The translations under genes and the position numbers were made by a program. Shown piece after piece: positions 33,842 to 40,530 of a DNA stretch of 40,530 bases (its first letter is position 1; every line of letters begins with the position of its first letter). The stretch is from Acaryochloris sp. IP29b_bin.137 (lineage in GTDB: Bacteria > Cyanobacteriota > Cyanobacteriia > Thermosynechococcales > Thermosynechococcaceae): assembly GCF_028285745.1 (NCBI RefSeq), contig NZ_JANQOP010000071.1, positions 1-40,530 on the forward strand, written 5' to 3'. The notes under the pieces were generated by a model, which was given only the letters and a program-made list of their open reading frames with translations, was not told the DNA's origin and did no database searches.

Positions 33842-34021
33842 ATGGGCAATCTCGAACTCAGCTTCATGATGGCTCAGTACAACCGGGAAGAACTGTTGCG
33901 TTCTCTCCAACAATACCTTCAAAGCCTCGATCAGCTCACTGATATCATCGAACGCTCAGACTGGTCAGCCTTAGAAGACCTACTCAATCAAACACAGACA
34001 GAACGGCCAAAATTTTTGTAG
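33842..34021 (+). pseudogene. Duplicate of the 3' end of tyrA
   Basis: A 59-codon frame reads 'FMMAQYNREELLRSLQQY', 'QSLDQLTDIIERSDWSAL' and 'ERPKFL' before TAG. It aligns with the last ~54 codons of the complete tyrA (27780-27943) with nine amino-acid differences and many silent ones. It lacks the nucleotide-binding and catalytic parts, so it cannot work. The divergence shows it is not a fresh tandem copy but an allele of different age or origin. It marks the right-hand boundary of the ~6-kb insert that begins after tyrA. Confidence 0.85.
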
Positions 34022-34155
34022 TGGTTGCCTAACAAAGTTAAAGAATCTTGGAAAGTGTACTGTTCGTGACAATGGTGCCCAAAAGATGACCGTAGGCTGA
34101 TTGGAGTCTAAATGGATCTTTCACTTCAACAAGAAGTGTGGATTGATACACCTGA

Positions 34156-35058
<903 letters not shown>

Positions 35059-35193
35059 GGGACTCATCATTTTCTTGATATTCGCGATATCTTCACTTTT
35101 GGTTGATATCTTTAATTTCAGAGATAAGCAAACCCTTTAAACCTCATTAGCGCGCTTGGGTCGTCATCACCCAATACGTGCATTCCAACAAAT

Positions 35194-35219
35194 AAGTCCC
35201 CCATCGGGGGCTTTTTTTT
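35194..35219 (+). terminator. Rho-independent terminator downstream of petH
   Basis: A short GC stem (GTCCCCCATCGGGGGC) is followed directly by eight T. It lies about 135 bp past the petH stop and just before the end of the convergent peroxiredoxin gene, so it would stop petH transcription before it runs antisense into that gene. Confidence 0.85.
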
Positions 35220-35221
35220 GC

Positions 35222-35776
35222 TTAACTATCTGCTTGGAGTTCGTCTAATCGAGCTAGCACTTCTTCGCTATGAATAACCGGACGAACCTTAACATAGCGT
35301 TCCCGCAGAATCCCATCTGGATCAATCAGATAAGTATGCCGCAGGGAAAAGTAGCTCATCCAGGAACCATAGGCTTTACTGACCGCCCCATCCTCATCAG
35401 CTAAAAGGGGGAACCTCAGCCCTTCTGAGTCACAGAATTCAGCATGGCTATCGACAGAATCGACGCTCACCCCAATCACTTGGGCATTGCGCTCGATGTA
35501 TTTAGGTAGATCTTGTTGGAAGCGCTGGGCTTCAACCGTACATCCTGGCGTAAAGTCTTGTGGATAGAAATACAAAACGACCCACTTGCCTTGATAGTCT
35601 GTCAAAGATATCTCGCCATCCCCGCTATTGCTGGGTAATGTGAAGGTGGGTGCGGGCTGGTCTAAGGGTGGAGGCTCACCTCCGAGGGCTAATGCTGCAG
35701 GGGCAGCCATAATCAGGGAAAAAATCAATCCCAGCGTTAGGCAGAAATGCGTTAGATGGTGGCGTAGGGGTTTCAT
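35222..35776 (-). CDS. Exported peroxiredoxin, PrxQ/Bcp type
   Basis: Thiol peroxidase that removes hydrogen peroxide and organic peroxides. From ATG 35776 it has 184 residues: a signal peptide ('HFCLTLGLIFSLIMAAPAALA') and a mature peroxiredoxin with 'APTFTLPSNSGDGEISLTDY', 'WVVLYFYPQDFTPGCTVEA' and 'SLRHTYLIDPDGIL'. The peroxidatic Cys in TPGC is present. The usual PrxQ resolving Cys five residues later is absent (TPGCTVEAQRF), and the only other mature-region Cys is in 'EFCDSEG'. Export suggests the lumen or periplasm. A longer open frame to 35812 overlaps the GGDEF gene and is less likely. Confidence 0.9.
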   Translation of the reverse strand: MKPLRHHLTHFCLTLGLIFSLIMAAPAALALGGEPPPLDQPAPTFTLPSNSGDGEISLTDYQGKWVVLYFYPQDFTPGCTVEAQRFQQDLPKYIERNAQVIGVSVDSVDSHAEFCDSEGLRFPLLADEDGAVSKAYGSWMSYFSLRHTYLIDPDGILRERYVKVRPVIHSEEVLARLDELQADS

Positions 35777-35802
35777 ATTTTGGTTATACACAGAACAGAA
35801 GA

Positions 35803-36789
35803 TCACTTGCACATCACGCGATTTCGCCCGGTTGATTTGGCACGGTAGAGATAATCATCACTGCGCTGCATCCAGGACATCCAGTCTTCTCTGGGGTTTA
35901 GGGTAGCTACCCCCAGGCTGACCGTTACTGAATGATTGGGGAGAAACTGCGTTGCGCCAATTAAGTAGCGCAATTCTTCAGCAACAACATACCCACTCCC
36001 AGCATCAGTGCCGTAGAGAAGGAGGAGAAATTCTTCTCCCCCGATTCGAAATATTCTGTCAACACGTCGCAATCATTCTGTAAGCAAGTGACTGATATCG
36101 CGTAGCACCTGATCCCCAGTAGCATGGCCACAGATGTCATTAATGGATTTGAAATGGTCAATATCAAGGGAGACCAGCGTCATGGCAATGCCCAAGCGTT
36201 TACTTTGATCGATTGATCGCTCAAGGGTTTCTTGCAGCGACGTTCGGTTGAGGAGTCCAGTGAGTGAATCAGTGATTGCCTGCTGTGCGAGTTTCTGTTG
36301 CTGCTCGTTAATCACCCGGATAAAGATGGCGGAGAAAATACTGACCATCAACAGGGTGGTAACCATCCGAATGGCTAGCGCTTGCTCAAGAATGTGCCAG
36401 GCAATGGGGAGAGTTATGGTCAGCAGTGCTGTATTGGCAAACCATGCTTTCCGTTCTGGCAGCATAAAGTAGCAAGTCAGAACAGCAGGATAACACCAAA
36501 AAATACCGATAATGCCATACCTTAAAAACGTAAGGTTTATAAAGAATGTAACGATGGGGACAAGCCCCATGAGGGTAAGGGTGTCGGAGTAATAATGGCG
36601 TGTTGTGATACTCCAGATATTGAATGTAAAGATCCCATTTACTAGAAGTCCACCCAGGCCCAGTAAATACCGTCCTTGCAGGAAGTTATGGATAGCAAAG
36701 GGTGTGACCAGCACGAGACCGACAACCGCAAGTCCGAGGGATGATTTGTGTAATAACTCTTGAGCTTGCTTAGGAGATGGACTATTCAA
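35803..36789 (-). pseudogene. Membrane GGDEF protein (diguanylate cyclase) interrupted by an in-frame stop
   Basis: From TTG 36789 the gene encodes about six membrane helices (residues ~15-165), then a GGDEF domain starting 'ITDSLTGLLNRTSLQETL' and 'SLDIDHFKSINDICGHATGD'. After 'SHLLTE' a TGA (36073-36075) interrupts the frame, and the same frame continues 'LRRVDRIFRIGGEEFLLLL' to 35803. The active-site GGEEF and the product-binding RRVD (I-site, five residues before it) both lie after the stop. A one-base change explains the break, so it is a recent pseudogene, a readthrough case or a base-call error. The downstream part has a TTG immediately after the stop but would lack the front of the cyclase domain. 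Confidence 0.88.
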
Positions 36790-37018
36790 CTCAGTGGATC
36801 TTTATGAACTTCAGCAATTTTATCTGAAGGGAGGGGCCTTCTCTAGCAGGAAAGAGAGATGGCAGGTGCAAGATCGCACCTTTAACTATCCAAGGATGAG
36901 AGATGAGTGGAATATATTTAAGGTTTCTTTTGCCCATCTGGATCCGACAAGAATAACGTCCAATCTAGAATTCAGTGTTAAGATAGCAAAGCTGTACTTT
37001 TATTTCCTGGTTTAATCC

Positions 37019-37198
37019 ATGGCTGTCCCAAAGAAAAAGACGTCCAATTCTAAGCGTGATTCTCGTCGTGCCCATTGGAACCGCAAGGCAAATTTAGCTG
37101 CCCAACGAGCCCTCTCTACGGGAAAATCTATTCTCACAGGCCGAGCCAAAGGCTTTGAATATCCGACAAAGGATGATGATAACGACGATGATGAGTAA
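37019..37198 (+). CDS. rpmF: 50S ribosomal protein L32
   Basis: 59-residue basic ribosomal protein: '[20 protein letters not shown]', then '[19 protein letters not shown]' and an acidic Asp/Glu tail. L32 binds 23S rRNA in the large subunit. The N-terminal MAVPKKKTS is diagnostic. Like many cyanobacterial L32 proteins it lacks the zinc-binding Cys pairs of some bacterial versions. It stands alone, divergent from the broken GGDEF gene. No clear Shine-Dalgarno sequence precedes the ATG. Confidence 0.95.
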   Translation: MAVPKKKTSNSKRDSRRAHWNRKANLAAQRALSTGKSILTGRAKGFEYPTKDDDNDDDE

Positions 37199-37545
37199 GG
37201 AGTGTGGGTAAGTTTTTTGCAAGCCCCACGCCAGAGAAAAGCAGTGCGCTCCCTCTGGGCAATTAATAGCCAATCGCTGATCAGTAAACCACTAAAAATC
37301 GCCTCCGCGGAGCGGCAACTGAAAGTCTTGTGAGACTTTGTCAAAGTGACCTTTACTCGAACAAGTGGACAGTGACTTAATCCATCTGCTATCTACCTCC
37401 CAATCAATTCACATTGTCGGGGCTTTTAGGTCTGTGGTCACCTCCATGCTGGATAGAGTGTAAGTGGTTTTATTTGTATGGCAACATCATCACTTGCTCC
37501 ACAATACAGGTACAAACAGCGGTCAATAGCGAGCTTCTGTCCTCC

Positions 37546-37687
37546 TAGCCTGCATTATTCATGATGGTTTTGGGAGTGCCTCAAACACCTCTCCAGAGAT
37601 TAATCCCAACATTGGTTTGAACTACAGGCTGTTTTGAGGAGTGTCCTTGCCATCAGTGTTTCAAGCCCTTGTGAATAATCCAGGCTA
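37546..37687. repeat. Possible MITE bounded by 17-bp imperfect inverted repeats
   Basis: TAGCCTGCATTATTCAT (37546-37562) and GTGAATAATCCAGGCTA (37671-37687) are reverse complements except for two positions. They enclose about 108 bp with no coding potential. Terminal sequences ending in TTATTCA occur on several IS families, so this may be a non-autonomous derivative. No target-site duplication is clear. Confidence 0.45.
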
Positions 37688-37697
37688 AATGACCCCA

Positions 37698-37717
37698 ATT
37701 GTCATGTAATTGACAAT
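37698..37717. repeat. Short inverted repeat ATTGTCA-N6-TGACAAT
   Basis: ATTGTCATGTAATTGACAAT has perfect 7-bp arms. A sister site with TGACA/TGTCA arms lies at 37981-37995, on the other side of the tRNA fragment. Recombinase or transposase end-binding sites can look like this, as can dimeric regulator operators. No assignment is possible. Confidence 0.4.
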
Positions 37718-37784
37718 AAAAAATGGCCTCTAGGAATACTTGGTAAACCCTGAACGCCTTTATGGTTCTTGCTTTCGCATAGAA

Positions 37785-37831
37785 TCGGAGCGGCGGGATT
37801 TGAACCCACGACCCTCACTATCCCAAAGTGG
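37785..37831 (-). pseudogene. 3' half of a tRNA-Pro (anticodon GGG)
   Basis: On the - strand the sequence runs from the anticodon arm (loop TTGGGAT, stem CACT/AGTG) through the variable loop, a T arm (GTGGG-TTCAAAT-CCCGC) and the acceptor strand CGCTCCG plus discriminator A. The 5' acceptor strand (expected CGGAGCG) and a proper D arm are absent upstream. The T-stem has a G-U pair and the anticodon stem one mismatch. A tRNA 3' half without its 5' half is the typical mark left by site-specific integration into a tRNA gene. It is not expected to be functional. Confidence 0.75.
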
Positions 37832-37980
37832 CTATTCTATAGCTCAATCCCTTTAATAGAAAGCGCCCTAGCTATTCTCAATAGTTGGCATACCAATTTT
37901 ATCTCAAAGTCAAAATTTGCTAACATTTGCCTTTCTGTCTGAGAAATAGAAATTCTGGCTGGACTTAAGCCACCATTACT

Positions 37981-37995
37981 TGACAATTAGTGTCA
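37981..37995. repeat. Short inverted repeat TGACA-N5-TGTCA
   Basis: TGACAATTAGTGTCA has perfect 5-bp arms, followed by TTAAAT. It shares the TTGACAAT core with the site at 37698-37717. Together the two sites flank the tRNA fragment about 280 bp apart. Confidence 0.35.
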
Positions 37996-38243
37996 TTAAA
38001 TATAAGGTCTCAATTATGGCTGATTCTGCCAGAATGCCGACATCTCTAGCTCTAGCAAGGGTGGTTGCCTAATCGGTGTCTCTATTGATTTTGGCTAAAA
38101 CTATTGATCTAGTATGTGGCCTATGCGGATGCCTACAGGCTAAATAATGAAACGAACAACGCCATCAACAACCATACATTCAGCCTGGATAAACCAACCT
38201 GGAATTAATTTCGGAGTTGGTCTGACGTTTGAATTCTAGGTCT

Positions 38244-39245
38244 ATGGCACTTTTTCTGAAGGCCGCAGAGTTCAGCCAGCTTTGTCAGCAAGGTCAAATG
38301 GAGTCCCCATCTAATCAGAACGGATTAGATCGCTCAACCCTGCTACCCAGAAGATTAGGCCAAGGCACTTATCGCCAGCTAAACTTGCGCGGTGGCTTAA
38401 CGATTGAAATTCGGGAGGGCATACTGCAGGAAACTCTCCGGATTGAACAAATTCATGAACCGGTGTTTCCGTTAACCTCTAAGTTTTTTCTGGCTGGATC
38501 GGCAAGGGTGGAGACACCTGGCATTCAAGGCATTCAACCAGATTATTTGGAGCAACAAGGGTTTAACTACCTGTATCACCTTCCTGACTTGGAAGAAATT
38601 GAAGAATGGCATGGGGGAGAAGCGATCCACCTGGTGATGATTTATGCCAACACAGACTACTTCCACTTTTTACGGAATGACCAGGCGCTGCCCAACCCTT
38701 TACGCAATATTTTTCAAGACCAGAAGTTACAGCAACGCTTTCACCAATCCTTAGGCCCGATCTCTCCTGCAATGGAGCAGTTGCTTCAACAGCTGGTGGA
38801 TTGTCCTTATACAGGAGCTACACAAGCCTTATATGTTGAAAGTAAGGCATTAGAGTTGTTGACTCTGCAGTTAGAAACTTGGAAGCAGCAGTATCGACAG
38901 GCACCTGCCTTACGAAAAGATGATATTGAACGTTTGCATCAGGCACGGGATCTGTTAATTCAACAATCGGATAATCCTCCTTTATTGATTGAATTAGCTC
39001 ATCAAGTAGGGTTGAACGATCGCAAACTCAAACAGGGATTTCGCCAACTGTTTGGCACGACAGTGTTTGGTTATTTACAAGACTATCGGATGGGACAAGC
39101 AAAGCAACTTTTAGAAGACACCAGTCTAACCATTGCTTCCGTGGCCCTGACCGTGGGCTACCGTAATCCTGAAGCTTTTAGCACGGCCTTTCGCCGTAAG
39201 TTTTCCATGAGCCCTAAAGCGTATCAGCTAGGTTGCCGAATTTAA
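38244..39245 (+). CDS. AraC-family transcriptional regulator (PchR-like)
   Basis: 333 residues from ATG 38244; a TTG 15 bp earlier is also in frame. The N-terminal ~220 residues are a ligand-sensing part with 'RQLNLRGGLTIEIREGIL'. The C-terminal ~100 residues hold the double helix-turn-helix: 'LIELAHQVGLNDRKLKQGF' and 'IASVALTVGYRNPEAFSTAF' followed by 'RRKFSMSPKAYQ'. Regulators of this shape next to TonB-dependent siderophore receptors usually activate the receptor gene when the ferri-siderophore is sensed, as Pseudomonas PchR does. The receptor gene follows on the same strand, and a tandem repeat lies between the two. Confidence 0.9.
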   Translation: MALFLKAAEFSQLCQQGQMESPSNQNGLDRSTLLPRRLGQGTYRQLNLRGGLTIEIREGILQETLRIEQIHEPVFPLTSKFFLAGSARVETPGIQGIQPDYLEQQGFNYLYHLPDLEEIEEWHGGEAIHLVMIYANTDYFHFLRNDQALPNPLRNIFQDQKLQQRFHQSLGPISPAMEQLLQQLVDCPYTGATQALYVESKALELLTLQLETWKQQYRQAPALRKDDIERLHQARDLLIQQSDNPPLLIELAHQVGLNDRKLKQGFRQLFGTTVFGYLQDYRMGQAKQLLEDTSLTIASVALTVGYRNPEAFSTAFRRKFSMSPKAYQLGCRI

Positions 39246-39252
39246 AAGTCTG

Positions 39253-39294
39253 AAAAAGTCCGGATCGCAAAGAAAAAAGTCCGGATCGCAAAGA
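39253..39294 (+). promoter_or_regulatory. Perfect 21-bp tandem repeat, candidate AraC-type activator site
   Basis: Two identical adjacent 21-bp units (39253-39273 and 39274-39294) share the core AAGTCCGGATCGCAAAG. A period of 21 bp puts both copies on the same face of the helix, as expected for an AraC-family protein, whose two HTH motifs or two monomers bind direct repeats. It lies between the regulator and the receptor gene, ending 20 bp before a good -10 box. Confidence 0.75.
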
Positions 39295-39314
39295 TGGTGA
39301 GAAGACAGCTCCCC

Positions 39315-39320
39315 TATGAT
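39315..39320 (+). promoter_or_regulatory. Candidate -10 box of the siderophore receptor promoter
   Basis: TATGAT closely matches the sigma-70 -10 consensus and lies about 36 bp upstream of the receptor ATG. No TTGACA-like -35 box is seen at the right distance; that position borders the 21-bp repeat, which fits an activator-dependent promoter. Confidence 0.45.
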
Positions 39321-39355
39321 TCCTAGTTAATAATGACTCTGTGGGCGAAGCAATA

Positions 39356-40530
39356 ATGTCTAAACGTAGAAAATTGATTCAGGAAACATCGCTTTCTGAA
39401 TCACTAGCCTATGGCCTTCCTGCCGTGATTGCTACTTTGGGCCTTATAGCTCCGCTTCCCCTCCGGGCTGAACAGGCTGCCGGAGTACCTGAGACTCTAG
39501 AGATTGATCTCGCGAAACTCTCTACACCCCCTTCTTCCCAACCCGCCACCAGCGTCAAGGAATGGCAGGCGCAAATTGAGGCATCCATCGTTGAGATTAC
39601 GGCTGTGCGGGTAGAACCTAGCCCAGAGGGTCTCACTATTATTTTGGAATCTGAGACAGGACAGCTTAGTATTCCCACCCCCACCACCGAGGGAAATCGT
39701 CTGAGTGCTATTATTCCCAATGCTGTATTAGTCTTGCCAGAAGGTCCCAGCTTTGAGCAAGCTAATCCAACCCCTGAGATTACGCAAATTAGCGTCACGA
39801 ACCAGGCCGATGATCAGGTGCAAGTCGTGATCAGAGGAGCCAAGGCTGCTCCCACAGCGACGGTTAGCAATGCAGACTCAGGACTCACCTTTTCTATTGC
39901 CTCAGAATCGGCACCCGATACCTTGGCAGAAGATGAAGATGTGGAAATTACCGTGACGGCTAATCCTGAAGAAGGTTATGCTCCACCTAATGCCAGCATA
40001 GGGACACGGACCGATTCGCCCATTCGAGATGTTCCCCAATCTATTCAAGTCATTCCCAAGCAGATCATTGAAGATCAGCAGGCAATTGGCGTCGAAGAGG
40101 TAGTGGAGAATGTGGGTGGCGTCACCTTTTTAGGGAATAACGATGGTCGCGGACTGAATTTTTCCATTCGCGGCTTTGATAACGTTCCTGTCTTGCAAAA
40201 TGGATTTCGGCTGTTTGGCGACAATTCAGTTGAACCTGAAATTGCCAACTTAGAGCGGGTAGAAGTTCTAAAAGGGCCTGCCTCGGTTTTGTTTGGCCAG
40301 TCAGAACCTGGTGGACTGATTAATTTGGTCCGCAAGAAACCCTTATCGGAACCATTCTATAAGCTACAAATCCAAGGCGGTAACCGAGGGTTTGTCAGTC
40401 CCAGTGTCGATCTATCCGGTCCCTTGGATAAAGACGGTAATTTGTTATACCGCCTCAACGCCCTTTATCGCCGCGAAGATAGTTTTCGGGACTATACGAC
40501 TAGTTTTGATCGTTTTTTCGTAGGGCCTTC
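39356..40530 (+). CDS. TonB-dependent siderophore receptor with AMIN domain (3' end outside the window)
   Basis: Outer-membrane gated channel for ferric siderophores; 391 residues are visible. A signal peptide ('LPAVIATLGLIAPLPLRA') is followed by an AMIN-type domain (about residues 75-190, 'ITAVRVEPSPEGLTIILE', 'VTNQADDQVQVVIRG'), a hallmark of cyanobacterial receptors. Next comes a TonB-box region ('EDVEITVTANPEEGY'), the plug domain ('TRTDSPIRDVPQSIQVIPK', 'VEEVVENVGGVTFLG', 'NLERVEVLKGPASVLFGQ', 'PGGLINLVRKKP') and the first barrel strands. ATG at 39356. Regulation by the adjacent AraC-type protein and iron status is likely. The siderophore is unknown. Confidence 0.93.
   Translation, partial: MSKRRKLIQETSLSESLAYGLPAVIATLGLIAPLPLRAEQAAGVPETLEIDLAKLSTPPSSQPATSVKEWQAQIEASIVEITAVRVEPSPEGLTIILESETGQLSIPTPTTEGNRLSAIIPNAVLVLPEGPSFEQANPTPEITQISVTNQADDQVQVVIRGAKAAPTATVSNADSGLTFSIASESAPDTLAEDEDVEITVTANPEEGYAPPNASIGTRTDSPIRDVPQSIQVIPKQIIEDQQAIGVEEVVENVGGVTFLGNNDGRGLNFSIRGFDNVPVLQNGFRLFGDNSVEPEIANLERVEVLKGPASVLFGQSEPGGLINLVRKKPLSEPFYKLQIQGGNRGFVSPSVDLSGPLDKDGNLLYRLNALYRREDSFRDYTTSFDRFFVGP

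Larger units (their letters stand above)
37199..38243. other. Gene-free stretch of about 1 kb with mobile-element debris
   Basis: No credible protein gene is seen on either strand between rpmF and the AraC regulator. The stretch holds a pair of 17-bp inverted arms (37546-37687), a 20-bp palindromic site (37698-37717), the 3' half of a tRNA-Pro (37785-37831) and a TGACA/TGTCA inverted repeat (37981-37995), each listed separately. The rest is AT-rich and unremarkable. Confidence 0.7.

Noticed and set aside
36794-37015. 73-codon + strand frame upstream of rpmF
   Set aside because: Composition looks random, no motif, and it fills the promoter region of rpmF and the divergent GGDEF gene.
37785-37870. 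A complete tRNA-Pro gene on the - strand
   Set aside because: The anticodon and T arms are good, but no 5' acceptor strand complementary to CGCTCCG and no D arm can be formed from the upstream sequence.
37690-38000. End of a type V-K CRISPR-associated transposon next to a tRNA
   Set aside because: The TGACA/TGTCA repeats are reminiscent of such ends, but no cas12k, tnsB/C, tniQ, tracrRNA or CRISPR repeat is in the window, so the idea is unsupported.

Overview
The window looks like a cyanobacterial chromosome. The octamer GCGATCGC (HIP1) recurs throughout. Several products are cyanobacterial types: a plant-type ferredoxin-NADP reductase, a VTE5-like phytol kinase, a DUF3038/DUF4335 gene pair, a zinc-ribbon Ser/Thr kinase, an exported superoxide dismutase and Uma2 (DUF820) proteins. 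The ferredoxin-NADP reductase lacks the N-terminal phycobilisome-linker domain. That would suit a lineage with little phycobilisome use, such as Acaryochloris, but this genus guess is inference only.

Layout. 1-1680: a membrane-fusion efflux protein and its TetR regulator. 1680-2264: gene-free, with a doubtful transposase scrap. 2265-8719: housekeeping genes (PutA, Sua5/YciO, ThiO, phytol kinase, SOD). 8884-14164: a MalEFG-type sugar ABC transporter without its ATPase, split by a convergent Ser/Thr kinase with a C-terminal formylglycine-enzyme-like domain. 14292-15409: MiaE and a GNAT acetyltransferase. 15575-20572: accessory region 1, a P-loop ATPase plus TPR-repeat protein bracketed by two Uma2 genes, one of them frameshifted in a G9 run. 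20656-24096: FAD oxidoreductase and DUF4335/DUF3038. 24381-27943: apt, a DppB-type permease carrying an inserted WD40 propeller, a small conserved protein and tyrA. 27944-34021: accessory region 2, holding a frameshifted NTPase-WD40 protein and a second P-loop ATPase. 34168-37198: petH, an exported PrxQ, a GGDEF gene broken by a stop codon, and rpmF. 37199-38243: gene-free, with a tRNA-Pro 3' half and small inverted repeats. 38244 to the end: an AraC regulator and a TonB-dependent siderophore receptor with AMIN domain, with a perfect 21-bp tandem repeat between them.

The main discovery candidate is a bipartite system present twice. Each copy has (a) an ATPase of about 460 residues with a G-x-x-G-x-G-K-S-T Walker A and a conserved SGGH(V/I)RNL motif, and (b) a partner with the same N-terminal domain (TG-x-E and RRAPDF-x-x-W motifs) and a repeat region nearly identical unit to unit (102-bp TPR units in one, 123-bp WD40 units in the other). 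The combination of sensor-like repeats, NTPase engines, nearby Uma2 nuclease-family genes and decayed parts suggests a signalling or biological-conflict role. That role is inference. The second copy lies between tyrA and a divergent duplicate of the last ~55 codons of tyrA, as expected for an island inserted at the 3' end of that gene.
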